Source: Streptomyces sp. T12
GTDB lineage: Bacteria > Actinomycetota > Actinomycetes > Streptomycetales > Streptomycetaceae
Direction of reading: 5' to 3'
DNA length: 64,000 bases
Assembly (NCBI RefSeq): GCF_028736035.1
Contig: NZ_CP117866.1
Coordinates: 9,651,001 to 9,715,000, forward strand
Shown here: positions 15,498-26,006 of the stretch, in pieces
How the letters are laid out: the number at the start of each line of letters is the position of its first letter
Position numbering within the stretch: the first letter of the stretch is position 1
Translations under genes and position numbers: made by a program
The notes under the pieces: model-generated
What the model was told of the DNA's origin: nothing
Database searches by the model: none
Seen by the model: only the letters and a program-made list of their open reading frames with translations

Positions 15498-16609
15498 CGC
15501 AGGTGACCGTGCACGAGCTCTCCCGAACCGACGCCCGCCGCATCGCCGTACGCGCACAGCTGCTGGACTGCGCCCGGCCCAGCGGGCTCCTGGACGCCGT
15601 ACGGCGGCTGACCCTGCTCCAGGTCGACCCGACCGCCGCCGTCGCGCCCAACGCCGACCTCGTGGCGTGGAGCCGGCTCGGCTCCGCGGGGTACTCACGC
15701 ACCGACCTGACCGACGCGCTGGCGGACCGGAGCCTGCTGGAGTTGCAGGCGATGATCCGGCCCGGTGAGGATCTCGCGCTGTACCGCGCCGAGATGGCCG
15801 AGTGGCCCGAGCGGGGGACACCTTCCTCCTGGCGTGAGTATCACCGCACGTGGGTGGGCGCCAACGACGCCTGCCGCCGGGACATACTCGACCGGCTCGG
15901 CGCCGCAGGGCCGCTGCCTTCCCGCGAGCTGCCCGACACCTGCGCACTGCCGTGGAAGTCGAGCGGGTGGACCAACAACCGCAATGTCACCAAGCTCCTG
16001 GAGCTCATGGTGCAGCGCGGCGAGGTCGCCGTGGCGGGACGCCGCGGCGGTGACCGCCTGTGGGACCTGGCCGAGCGGGTCTACCCCGACACGCCCGCGG
16101 TCCCCGTGCAGGAGGCGCTGCGCATCCGGGACGAGCGGCGGCTGCGGGCGTTGGGCATCGCCCGCGCGCGAGGCCCGGAGTGCCAGGTCGAGCCGGCGGA
16201 CGTGGGGGAGGCCGGTGAGCCGGCCGTCGTCGAGGGCGTGCGGGGCAAGTGGCGGGTGGATCCGGCCCAGTTGAGCTCGGCCTTCGAGGGACGCGCCGCG
16301 CTGCTGTCACCCTTCGACCGGCTCGTGCACGACCGCAAGCGCACCGTCGAGCTGTTCGAGTACGAGTACCAGCTGGAGATGTACAAGCCCGCGGCCAAGC
16401 GCCGCTGGGGGTACTTCGCGCTGCCGATCCTGTACGGCGACCGGCTCGTCGGAAAACTCGACGCCACCGCCGACCGCAAGGGCGGGTCGCTGCGCGTCGA
16501 CGCGATCCACCAGGACGTGCCGTTCACCAAGCCCATGAGCGCGGAGATCGGCCGGGAGATCGCAGACCTGGCCCGCTGGCTGGAGCTGGAGCTCGTGCTG
16601 CCCGACTAG
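15494..16609 (+). CDS. Winged-helix protein, YcaQ/AlkX-type DNA glycosylase family
   Basis: About 371 residues from GTG 15494 (GTG 15503 is an alternative). The family text is visible: an N-terminal RRIAVRAQLLD helix, LTLLQVDPTAAVAPNADLVAWSRLG (the ...QxD... loop of the HTH_42 family), GWTNNRNVTKLLELM and EVAVAGRRGGDRLWDLAERV winged helices, and the C-terminal SPFDRLVHDRKRTVELFEYE and KRRWGYFALPILYGDRLVGK. E. coli YcaQ and Streptomyces AlkZ unhook interstrand DNA crosslinks. Members like this are presumed glycosylases, but whether this one repairs crosslinks or is a resistance paralogue is not decided by sequence. Coupled to the DUF5713 gene. Confidence 0.82.
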   Translation: MTQVTVHELSRTDARRIAVRAQLLDCARPSGLLDAVRRLTLLQVDPTAAVAPNADLVAWSRLGSAGYSRTDLTDALADRSLLELQAMIRPGEDLALYRAEMAEWPERGTPSSWREYHRTWVGANDACRRDILDRLGAAGPLPSRELPDTCALPWKSSGWTNNRNVTKLLELMVQRGEVAVAGRRGGDRLWDLAERVYPDTPAVPVQEALRIRDERRLRALGIARARGPECQVEPADVGEAGEPAVVEGVRGKWRVDPAQLSSAFEGRAALLSPFDRLVHDRKRTVELFEYEYQLEMYKPAAKRRWGYFALPILYGDRLVGKLDATADRKGGSLRVDAIHQDVPFTKPMSAEIGREIADLARWLELELVLPD

Positions 16610-16795
16610 GCGCTGTCCGGAGGTTGTCAGGCGGCGCCACTGACGCCGGAAGCGACGAAACGCCGGTGGAGCGGCGAGAAGCGAGCCTCGGGCTCACCAG
16701 TGACGCCGGCTCGCCTGGGCCTCCCATCGTGGTACGCCGTTCGTGCCGGGCGTCGGCTCCCGGCGACCGCGCATCGGATCCGCCGGACACCATGG

Positions 16796-16832
16796 CTCTG
16801 CCCCGGCAGGCGGTACGCCGACCGGGGCAGAG
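16796..16832 (-). terminator. Hairpin terminator downstream of icd
   Basis: CTCTGCCCCGG (16796-16806) pairs perfectly with CCGGGGCAGAG (16822-16832), and the 15-base loop contains a smaller GGCGGTACGCC hairpin. It lies 36 bases beyond the icd stop (minus strand) and may serve the convergent YcaQ-like gene too. Confidence 0.7.
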
Positions 16833-16867
16833 TCACTTGAACGGGCGGGCCTGTCTGGCCCCTGGCG

Positions 16868-19252
<2,385 letters not shown>

Positions 19253-19319
19253 TCATGTAGGGAGATCACCGATCCGGCGGCCGGCCTTGACCACCCGGCC
19301 GCCCCAGCGAAAGCGGACC

Positions 19320-20885
19320 ATGAGATATCGCACCCGAGTGACGGCCCCCGCGGCCGCCCTGATCGGCACGGCAGCGGCCCTGACCGCCGCCCCCTCCGCC
19401 CACGCGACACCGACGCGCACGGGGACGTCGGCCGCCAAGACCTCCGGCACCCCGGGCCCCGAGACCCTCGGCGACACCGTCTACCCGGCGCTCGGCAACG
19501 ACGGCTACCGCGTCGCGGCCTACCACCTCGACTTCTCCTACGACGCCACGACCCGCCTGGTCGACGCCACCGCGACCCTGAAGATCCGCACCACCCAGGC
19601 CCTGACCCGCTTCTCCCTCGACTCCCTCGGTCTTGACATCCGCTCCGTCCGAGTCGGCGGCCGTACGGCGACGTTCGAGCAGGTGGACGAGAAGCTGCGC
19701 ATAACGCCCGCACGCACCCTGCCCGCCAAGTGCGCGGTCACCGTCTGCGTCGAGTACGCGGCGGATCCGCGCCGTACCCTGCCGCACACCGGCTGGGTCG
19801 ACACGCTGGACGGGTTCGCGGTGGCCTGCCAGGCGGACTCGGCGCACACCGTCTTCCCCTGCAACGACCACCCCTCCGACAAGGCCGACTTCACCTTCCG
19901 CCTCACCGTCCCCAGCGGCCTGCGCGGCGTGGCGAGCGGCCTCCTCGTGCGCACCGAGAGCCTGTCGGGCGGCCGTACGGCGTACACGTACCGCTCGTGC
20001 GAGCCCATGGCGACCGAGCTGGTGCAGATCACGGTCGGCGACTACGTGGTGAAGGACCGGCAGGGCCCGCACGGGCTCCCCCTGCGGGACGTGGTCCCGG
20101 TCGCACGCGCCGAGGCGCTGGAGCCGGCGCTCGCGCTGACGCCGAAGCTGGTGGAGTGGGTGGAGGCGCGGCTCGGGGCGTACCCCTTCGAGACGTACGG
20201 ACTGCTGCCCTGCAACTCCGACGCCCCGGAGCCCTTCGGTTTCACCGGTCTGGAGACCCAGACCCTCACCCTCTACCGGCCGAACTATCTGCTCCAGGAG
20301 GAGAAGAAGATCGGCTCGCACATGATGCACGAGCTGGTCCACTCCTACTTCGGCAACAGCGTCAGCCCCGCCACCTGGGCCGACCTGTGGCTGAACGAGG
20401 GCCACGCCGACTTCTACGGGCTGCTCTACCGCTACGAGCGCGGCTGGCCCGACTCCCTGGGCCTGACCACCCTGGAAGCCCGGATGAAGAACACCTACGC
20501 GCAGGGCGACCAGTGGCGCCACGACTGGGGGCCGGTCGCGGCGCCGAACGCGGTGAACCTCTTCGAGGGCCAGCGCTATCTGGGCGGCGTCCTCGTTCTG
20601 TACGCGCTGCGCAATCTCGTCGGCGAGGAGCCCTTCCACACGCTGGAACGCGCATTCCTCGCCCGGTACCGCAACTCCTCGGCGTCGACGGAGGACTACA
20701 TCGCCGTTGCCTCGGAGGTCACCGGCCAGGACCTGTCCGGATTCCTTCGGGACTGGCTGTACGGCACGAAGACGCCGCGGATGCCGGGGCACCCGGACTG
20801 GACGGTCACCCCGGTGAACCCGGCGCTCACCGCGCCGCGCCGCCGCAAGGGCGCCGACCGCCACGAGAGCTCGGCCACCCTGTAG
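19320..20885 (+). CDS. Secreted M1 family zinc metallopeptidase
   Basis: 521 residues with a Sec-type signal peptide (MRYRTRVTAPAAALIGTAAA, then an Ala-rich region ending near AHA). The zinc site is HELVHSYFGN (H337, H341) with E360 in NEGHAD, i.e. the gluzincin HExxH-18-E spacing of M1 aminopeptidases. The exopeptidase motif that reads GxMEN in many M1 enzymes is GLETQ here, a variant that also occurs in the family, placed 30 residues before the zinc site. The N-terminal beta domain (YHLDFSYDATTRLVDATATL) and the HDW..., YLGGVLVLYAL region are standard. The protein ends soon after the catalytic domain and lacks the long C-terminal helical domain of PepN. Probably an extracellular aminopeptidase. 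Converges with the MscS gene. Confidence 0.9.
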   Translation: MRYRTRVTAPAAALIGTAAALTAAPSAHATPTRTGTSAAKTSGTPGPETLGDTVYPALGNDGYRVAAYHLDFSYDATTRLVDATATLKIRTTQALTRFSLDSLGLDIRSVRVGGRTATFEQVDEKLRITPARTLPAKCAVTVCVEYAADPRRTLPHTGWVDTLDGFAVACQADSAHTVFPCNDHPSDKADFTFRLTVPSGLRGVASGLLVRTESLSGGRTAYTYRSCEPMATELVQITVGDYVVKDRQGPHGLPLRDVVPVARAEALEPALALTPKLVEWVEARLGAYPFETYGLLPCNSDAPEPFGFTGLETQTLTLYRPNYLLQEEKKIGSHMMHELVHSYFGNSVSPATWADLWLNEGHADFYGLLYRYERGWPDSLGLTTLEARMKNTYAQGDQWRHDWGPVAAPNAVNLFEGQRYLGGVLVLYALRNLVGEEPFHTLERAFLARYRNSSASTEDYIAVASEVTGQDLSGFLRDWLYGTKTPRMPGHPDWTVTPVNPALTAPRRRKGADRHESSATL

Positions 20886-20900
20886 CGACGTCCGGGTACG

Positions 20901-21995
20901 TCAGTCGAGGCGGACGGCGGCCACCTCGTCCGCCTCTTCGGGGAGGCGCTGCTGCGGTATCGCCACCGTGCCCTGCTGGATCGCCACCGTCCGCGTGGGC
21001 GCCGGGATGCGGATGCCCTCCGTGCGGTAGCGCTTGTGCAGGCGCTTGATGAACTCGTGCTTGATCCGGTACTGGTCGCTGAACTCGCCGACGCCCAGGA
21101 TGACCGTGAAGCCGATCCGGGAGTCGCCGAAGGTGTGGAACCGGATGATCGGCTCGTGGTCCGGAAGGGCGCCCTCGACCTCGGTCATCACTTCGCCGAT
21201 GACCTCGTTCGTCACCCGCTCCACGTGGTCCAGGTCGCTGTCGTAGGCGACACCGACCTGGACCAGGATCGTCAACTCCTGCTCGGGACGCATGAAGTTG
21301 GTCATGTTCGTCTTCGCGAGCTCCCCGTTGGGGATGACGATCAGGTTGTTGGAGAGCGCGCGTACGGTCGTCTGGCGCCAGTTGATGTCCTCGACGTAGC
21401 CCTCCTCGCCGCTGCTCAGCCGGATGTAGTCGCCGGGCTGGACGGTCTTGGAGGCGAGGATGTGGATGCCCGCGAAGAGGTTGGCGAGCGTGTCCTGCAG
21501 GGCGAGCGCGACCGCGAGACCACCGACGCCCAGGGCGGTGAGCAGGGGCGCTATGGAGATGCCCAGGGTCTGGAGCACCACCAGGAAGCCGATGGCCAGG
21601 ACCAGGATCCGGGTGATGTTGACGAAGATCGTGGCCGAGCCGGCGACGCCGGGGCGGGACTGGGTGACCGTCCGCATCAGTCCGGCGACCCCGCGGGCCA
21701 CCGCCAGCGTCACGACGAAGATGAGCAGCACGGTCAAGGTCTTGTTGACGTTGTGCTGGACCGTCCGGGTCAGCGGCAGCGCCGCGCCCGCGGAGGCCGC
21801 GCCGCCCAGGAACGCCGCCCAAGGCACCACGGTCCGCAGCGTGTCGACGATGAGGTCGTCGCCGCTCCAGCGGGTGCGGTCGGCGTGCTTGCCGAGCCAG
21901 CGCAGCAGCATGCGCAGCAGGAAGGCCGCGAGCAGCCCCGCCGCCAGCGCGATCCCGGCGATGACCAGGTCGTCCACAGTGAGCGCTCGCTTCAC
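20901..21995 (-). CDS. MscS-type mechanosensitive ion channel
   Basis: 364 residues with four predicted membrane segments: residues ~8-28, ~58-80, ~86-105 and ~128-150. The last feeds into the pore helix with the family text LLTALGVGGLAVALALQDTLANLFAGIHI, the MscS TM3 pattern rich in Gly/Ala. The cytoplasmic beta domain follows (VQPGDYIRLSSGEEGYVEDI, NWRQTTVRALSNNLIVIPNG), then the alpha/beta C-terminal cage. It would release ions and small solutes on hypo-osmotic shock. The last ~25 residues are a short non-conserved tail. Its own promoter presumably lies in the 21996-22373 gap. Confidence 0.93.
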   Translation of the reverse strand: MKRALTVDDLVIAGIALAAGLLAAFLLRMLLRWLGKHADRTRWSGDDLIVDTLRTVVPWAAFLGGAASAGAALPLTRTVQHNVNKTLTVLLIFVVTLAVARGVAGLMRTVTQSRPGVAGSATIFVNITRILVLAIGFLVVLQTLGISIAPLLTALGVGGLAVALALQDTLANLFAGIHILASKTVQPGDYIRLSSGEEGYVEDINWRQTTVRALSNNLIVIPNGELAKTNMTNFMRPEQELTILVQVGVAYDSDLDHVERVTNEVIGEVMTEVEGALPDHEPIIRFHTFGDSRIGFTVILGVGEFSDQYRIKHEFIKRLHKRYRTEGIRIPAPTRTVAIQQGTVAIPQQRLPEEADEVAAVRLD

Positions 21996-22373
21996 CGGTC
22001 ACCTCCATGGTGAAGAGCTGCGGCGAACCCCTTCGCCGACGGCCGGATGTGAAGTCTCGTCACGTTGTCACCTGCTCGTTTCCCGCGATGTGCCGTCGTG
22101 CCGGCCACCCGTCCCCCCGAGGTCGGCACGAGGGCTCATCCTGCCGCATCGTGCACAGGTGTTCGTACCAGGATCGGCGGCGGGACGGCGTCTTGGGCCG
22201 GTTTCGGGCATTCTCCGCCGAACGGCCGGTGGCAGAGGGGCACTCCCCGCCCCCGACCTGGGTGCGCAGAGCGCCGCTCGACGCCCGCGCACCCCGGCGG
22301 GAGGCTGGCGCGGGGGATCGCCTGGCGGTCGAGACATTCGAGATGTTCGAGGGAGTCGACGACGAGAGGTGCC
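21996..22373. other. Non-coding stretch upstream of the MscS gene
   Basis: No reading frame here looks like a real gene. The left end must hold the MscS promoter (minus strand). A GTCGAGACATTCGAGATGTT-type alternation of TCGAG and ATGTT near 22330-22350 could be an operator relic for the dead kinase gene that follows; I cannot support more. Confidence 0.4.
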
Positions 22374-22652
22374 ATGACAGGTCCGGTGTACGCGTAACTC
22401 GCCCCGCACGCCGACGAGTTACGCCGGCTGACCGGCCTGCCCCTCGACCCGTACTTCGCCGCACCCGAGATGGCCTGGATCCGACCCCGGCTGACCCGCG
22501 ACGGAGTCGTCACCACCAGCGACGCCTGACTCGTCCGCCGGCTCAGCGCGCTCACCTCCCTCGGCGAAGGGCTGCGCGACGTCCTCAACGCCATGGGCAA
22601 CTGGGCCATGGCGGTCCCCGATCCGGCCTTGCAGCCCGAGGCCACCGCCTGA
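22374..22652 (+). pseudogene. Remnant of an FGGY-family sugar kinase
   Basis: One frame from the ATG at 22374 reads through to 22652 with two internal stops (TAA after residue 7, and TGA in place of an expected TGG). The stretch ADELRRLTGLPLDPYFAAPE, MAWIRPRLTRDGVVTTSDA matches the segment of xylulokinase/glycerol-kinase-like FGGY enzymes that follows the substrate-binding aspartate, including the conserved TGLPLDPYF and K/E-MAW-x-R region. The ATP-binding N-terminus and the whole C-terminal half are absent, and the tail (GEGLRDVLNAMGNWAM) does not fit the family. This is a decayed fragment, not a functional gene. Confidence 0.6.
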
Positions 22653-22674
22653 CCCTCCCGGTGGTGCCACACGC

Positions 22675-23556
22675 TCACGCCGGGCGGGCCAGCCTCTGGC
22701 GCAGGGCGTCGTTGTCGTCGTGGTGGACGACCTCGTCGAAGCGCAGCCGCAGCCCGTGCTGGGCGAGGAGGTCGGCCACGATCGCGTCGAGCCGTTCGCG
22801 GTGTTCCTTGGTGCGGGCCTGCAGGTACGCCTCGCGCACCTCGTCGGGTTCGCCGGCGAGGACCTGGTCCATGCGCTCGCGGATGTACCGCTTGAGGTTG
22901 ATGTGCTCCATGAACACCTCGGTGATACCTGCGTCGGCGAGCTGCCCGAAGAGGTGGTCCAGGAGTTCGGGCCGGGCGGCGAAGTGGGGCAGGAGTGGTC
23001 CGACGAAGGCGTAGGTGGGGATGCCGGCCTCGCGTAGTTCCGCGAGGGTGCGCAGGCGGCGGGAGGCGAGCGGGGCGCGTACCTCCAGCCAGCGGCTGAC
23101 CTTGTCGTCCGCGGTGGTCACGGTCATGCCGACCTCCGCCCGGGGCAGGCTGGTGAGCAGGTCGATGTCGCGGGTGACGACCGGCGACTTGGTCAGGATG
23201 CGGACCAGGCCCGGATACTCGATCCCCGTCAGCTCGCGCAGGATGCCGCGCGTGAGCCGGTACTGCGTCTCGTGCCCCTGGTAGGGGTCGGTGACCGAGC
23301 TGAGCAGCATCGTGCCGCGCCGCTTGGGCTCGGGCATCCTGGCCAGTTCCTCGCGGGCCAGCTCGACGGCGTTCTTCTTCACGTACAGGTAGTCGCCCCA
23401 CTCCTTGACCGACCGGCCGAACTGCCGCCCCGCGAAGGAGGCGAAACAGTACGCGCAGCCCAGCACGCAGCCGGTGTAGGGGTTGATCACGTAGTCGTTC
23501 GACGGGGTCTTCGACTTCTGGATCAGGGTCTTCGCCTCGATCTCGACCGGTTGCAC
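22675..23556 (-). CDS. Radical SAM protein, Rv2578c/spore-photoproduct-lyase-like
   Basis: 293 residues with the radical SAM cluster motif CVLGCAYC (C-x3-C-x2-C) about 30 residues from the N-terminus, preceded by NDYVINPYTG as in the Rv2578c family. Further family segments include MLLSSVTDPYQGHE, RILTKSPVVTRDIDLL, VGMTVTTADDKVSRWLE and EVFMEHINLKRYI. It should bind a 4Fe-4S cluster and cleave S-adenosylmethionine; the substrate is not known for this family. GTG at 23556 follows a GAGGAG ribosome-binding site (minus strand) seven bases away. Divergent from the MBL/NTF2 operon; the operator-like palindrome at 23627 may affect both sides. Confidence 0.87.
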   Translation of the reverse strand: MQPVEIEAKTLIQKSKTPSNDYVINPYTGCVLGCAYCFASFAGRQFGRSVKEWGDYLYVKKNAVELAREELARMPEPKRRGTMLLSSVTDPYQGHETQYRLTRGILRELTGIEYPGLVRILTKSPVVTRDIDLLTSLPRAEVGMTVTTADDKVSRWLEVRAPLASRRLRTLAELREAGIPTYAFVGPLLPHFAARPELLDHLFGQLADAGITEVFMEHINLKRYIRERMDQVLAGEPDEVREAYLQARTKEHRERLDAIVADLLAQHGLRLRFDEVVHHDDNDALRQRLARPA

Positions 23557-23626
23557 GACGGTGCTCCTCTCTCCTGTCGGCCGCCCGCGTCCGGGACGGC
23601 CCAGCTCTCTGTGACAGGGAACAATA

Positions 23627-23654
23627 ATCTCTGGAAGTTGCTTCCATGGAATAT
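23627..23654. promoter_or_regulatory. Operator-like palindrome resembling the MarR gene promoter
   Basis: TGGAAG-TTG-CTTCCA is a perfect inverted repeat inside a 28-base block that matches, at about 19 of 28 positions, the inverse complement of 25910-25937 in front of the MarR gene. Shared blocks are ATCT-x-TGGAAG, TTC and GGAA-x-AT. It lies in front of the MBL-NTF2 gene pair, so the MarR protein probably controls both sites. Confidence 0.5.
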
Positions 23655-23803
23655 AAATGGTTGGCTGAGCGACGGCCGACCAGAGCACGCGCGGCCACCG
23701 TTTTCCGAAGGTTCGCCGCGTCCGGAGAAGCTTCGTCGCCCTCCGAATCCAGTCCAGTCCAGAGAGTTACTGAAACCCCGGTACGGGGTGAGGAGTGAGT
23801 GTC

Positions 23804-23925
23804 ATGACCGGTCCCGCCTTGGTGATGACGCCGGGAGCCCAGCAGCCGGCGGGCGGCGTGTGGGAGCCCGGCTGCAGGACACCTCCGGCAACCACTTCGG
23901 CGTGTTCTCCGTACCCGCCCCCTGA
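23804..23925 (+). pseudogene. C-terminal remnant of a VOC (glyoxalase-like) gene
   Basis: The frame around 23804 reads GPALVMTPGAQQPAGGVWEP. After a one-base shift near 23872 the sequence continues as LQDTSGNHFGVFSVPAP and stops. Together these match the last 30-40 residues of VOC-superfamily proteins (the ...W...F.DP-x-GN-x-F motif). The rest of the gene is missing. It sits between the operator palindrome and the MBL gene, so the MBL operon promoter region was probably assembled by loss of an upstream VOC gene. Confidence 0.5.
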
Positions 23926-23974
23926 CCGGTTCCGCAGGACCGCGTCTGCACTGTTCTCCGCCTGGAGGTTCCCG

Positions 23975-24757
23975 ATGTCCGGCGCCAACGCCGCCAGCGA
24001 AAAGATCCCCGTCCGTGTCTACGGCGGCCCGACCACCCTCATCGAATACGGCGGGCTCAGATTCGTCACCGACCCCACCTTCGACCCGCCCGGCGAGTAC
24101 CCGATGCCCCTCCCCGGCGACCACAAGCTCGTCAAGACCGACCCGTCGCCCGTCACCGCCGCCGACCTGGGCCGCGTCGACGCCGTCCTGCTCTCCCATG
24201 ACGAGCACGACGACAACCTCGACAACGCCGGCCGCGCCTTCCTGCCGGAGGTGTCGGTCGTCTTCACCACCGAAAGCGGCGCCGGTCGTCTGGGCCGCAA
24301 CGCACACGGGCTGACCTTCTGGCAGACCGCCGAGCTCAAGCGGCCCGACGGCGCCACCGTGACCGTCACGGGCCTGCCCGCCCGGCACGGCCCCGTCGGC
24401 TGCGAACCGATCACCGGCGACGTCATCGGCTTCATGCTCACCTCCGACGACCTGCCCTCGGTCTACGTCAGCGGCGACAACGCCGCCCTGGAACACGTCA
24501 AGGAGATCGCCGAGAAGTTCGCTCCCGTCGACACCGCGATCCTCTTCCTCGGCGGCGCCCGGATGGCCTTCGCCTTCGACAACGACCTGCGCACCCTCGA
24601 CAGCGCCCAAGGAGCCGAGGTCGCGAAGATCCTCGGCGCCCGCCGGGCCGTCCCCGCTCACTTCGACAGCTGGGCCCACTTCAAAGAAGGCCGAAACGAG
24701 ATCGAGGCCGCGTTCACCGAAGCCGGCCTGGCCGACCGCCTCGACTTCGCCCGATAG
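23975..24757 (+). CDS. MBL fold metallo-hydrolase
   Basis: 260 residues of the metallo-beta-lactamase fold. The metal motif is LLSHDEHDDNLD (HxxHxD-like with one position changed from the common SHDHHDD), preceded by GGLRFVTDPTFD. Later ligands are likely in PARHGP, VYVSGDNAALEH and VPAHFDSWAHF. Relatives with this text are small cytosolic hydrolases of unknown substrate. ATG 23975 is preceded by GGAGG; an upstream in-frame start at 23795 runs through the VOC remnant and is rejected. Followed after 38 bases by an NTF2-like gene, apparently one operon under the operator at 23627. Confidence 0.85.
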   Translation: MSGANAASEKIPVRVYGGPTTLIEYGGLRFVTDPTFDPPGEYPMPLPGDHKLVKTDPSPVTAADLGRVDAVLLSHDEHDDNLDNAGRAFLPEVSVVFTTESGAGRLGRNAHGLTFWQTAELKRPDGATVTVTGLPARHGPVGCEPITGDVIGFMLTSDDLPSVYVSGDNAALEHVKEIAEKFAPVDTAILFLGGARMAFAFDNDLRTLDSAQGAEVAKILGARRAVPAHFDSWAHFKEGRNEIEAAFTEAGLADRLDFAR

Positions 24758-24795
24758 CCACCGCCCCCGCACAAAGCACCCGTGGAGAAACCATC

Positions 24796-25188
24796 ATGAC
24801 CAGCGCGAACATCGACATCGCCCGCACCTACTTCCAGGCCGTACAGACCGGAGACATGGCCACCCTCGGCGAACTCCTCGACGAGGCGATCGTCTGGCAC
24901 CAGCCCGGCACCAACCAGTTCTCCGGCGAGCACCAGGGCCGCGACGCCGTCTTCCAGATGCTCGGCAACATGATGGAGGCCAGCCGGGGCACCTTCGCCA
25001 TCGACAAGATCCACACCCTCATGGGCAACGGTGACCTGGTCGCCGCCACCATCCACTTCGGCGGCCGCCACGACAACGCGTCAATGAGCATGGACGGCGT
25101 CGACCTCCTGCGCATCGCAGACGGCAAGATCACCGAGATGTGGCTCTTCTCCGGCGACCCGGCCGCCGAAGACGCCTTCTGGGGCTGA
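24796..25188 (+). CDS. NTF2-like (SnoaL-type) protein
   Basis: 130 residues of the nuclear transport factor 2 / SnoaL-like fold: an N-terminal helix IDIARTYFQAVQTGDMATLG, the strand-turn EAIVWHQPGTNQFSGEHQG, VFQMLGNMME, and the C-terminal sheet DGVDLLRIADGKITEMWLF. Such proteins are polyketide cyclases, isomerases or ligand carriers; no specific activity is indicated. It is the second gene of an operon with the MBL hydrolase and ends at a strong hairpin. The convergent MarR gene on the other side probably regulates the pair. Confidence 0.85.
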   Translation: MTSANIDIARTYFQAVQTGDMATLGELLDEAIVWHQPGTNQFSGEHQGRDAVFQMLGNMMEASRGTFAIDKIHTLMGNGDLVAATIHFGGRHDNASMSMDGVDLLRIADGKITEMWLFSGDPAAEDAFWG

Positions 25189-25196
25189 CCCTGTGA

Positions 25197-25223
25197 GGCC
25201 CGGGGCCGACACGGCCTCGGGCC
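25197..25223. terminator. Bidirectional hairpin between NTF2-like and MarR genes
   Basis: GGCCCG (25197-25202) and GGCCG (25204-25208) pair with CGGCC (25212-25216) and CGGGCC (25218-25223), interrupted by one mismatch, around an ACA loop. It begins eight bases after the NTF2-like stop. A 10-20 residue open stretch to the right (to about 25340, ending IDKVIAFDCIAD) may be a decayed gene end but is too short to identify. Confidence 0.6.
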
Positions 25224-25378
25224 CCACAGCGGCGATCCGTACGAACGCGAAAGGTACCCACATGTAACGGAGGCCCCGGCAGCCTCCTCGTCCGCGGCCG
25301 CATCGACAAAGTCATCGCCTTCGACTGCATCGCCGACTGAACCGTGGGCTGATGCGGGTGCTGCGGAGCCGTCGCGGC

Positions 25379-25894
25379 TCAGGACGCCGGCCGGCCAGGC
25401 TGCTTCGGCGCCCGCATACCCGGCACCGGCGTCTGCCCGGCGGCCCTCCGCTCCGCGTCCAGGGCCCGTCCGGCTGCGCGCAGCGTGCTGAGGACCGCCG
25501 TCACCTCGCGCACGGACTGCTCGGGAATCACCGACCCGATCCGCAGTTCGAGCTCGTCCTCGAAGACCTTCAGCGCCCCGTCCACCAGCTTGCGCCCCTC
25601 AGGCGTCAGCTCGACGATCGAGGAACGGCGGTCGTTCGGATTGGCCCGCCGCTCACACAAGCCCGCCGCCTCCAGACGGTCGACCACCTTGCTGGTGCCG
25701 CCCACCGTGATCGAGAACTCCTCCGCGATGTCCTGGATCCGCCGCCCGGGACGCCGCAGCAGGAGGTGCAGCACCTCGAACGAGGTCAGCGGCAGGTCGT
25801 ACTCGGCCCGCAACCGCCCTTCGATGCCATCCCACAGCTCGATCTCCAGCGAGACCAGCTCCCGGTACAGCCGCTTCAGGTCAGCGTCACCCAT
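25379..25894 (-). CDS. MarR family transcriptional regulator
   Basis: 171 residues. A winged helix-turn-helix of the MarR type is visible: LPLTSFEVLHLLLRRPGRRI, QDIAEEFSITVGGTSKVVDR, LEAAGLCERRANPNDRRSSI and VELTPEGRKLVDGAL, the last being the wing and dimer helix pattern. MarR proteins bind short palindromes as dimers and usually release DNA on binding a small phenolic or oxidant. ATG 25894 is chosen, with GGAAG upstream; a GTG directly before it is an alternative. The promoter region carries a 28-base block related to one in front of the MBL-NTF2 operon, so autoregulation plus control of that operon is inferred. Confidence 0.9.
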   Translation of the reverse strand: MGDADLKRLYRELVSLEIELWDGIEGRLRAEYDLPLTSFEVLHLLLRRPGRRIQDIAEEFSITVGGTSKVVDRLEAAGLCERRANPNDRRSSIVELTPEGRKLVDGALKVFEDELELRIGSVIPEQSVREVTAVLSTLRAAGRALDAERRAAGQTPVPGMRAPKQPGRPAS

Positions 25895-25909
25895 CACTCA
25901 TCTTCCGAC

Positions 25910-25937
25910 ATCTTCCGAAGAATTATCTTCCATAGAT
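25910..25937. promoter_or_regulatory. Candidate MarR operator in front of the MarR gene
   Basis: Contains TCTTCCGAAGA (near-palindrome) and CTTCCATAGATGG, with three copies of ATCTTCC between 25900 and 25930. Its inverse complement aligns with 23627-23654. The position over the MarR promoter fits autorepression. Confidence 0.5.
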
Positions 25938-26006
25938 GGTTAATTGTAGGTCATTGACGTGGCCCATTGCGCAGACCACCTGGAGGCACCACCCCGCCGT
26001 CAGGCA

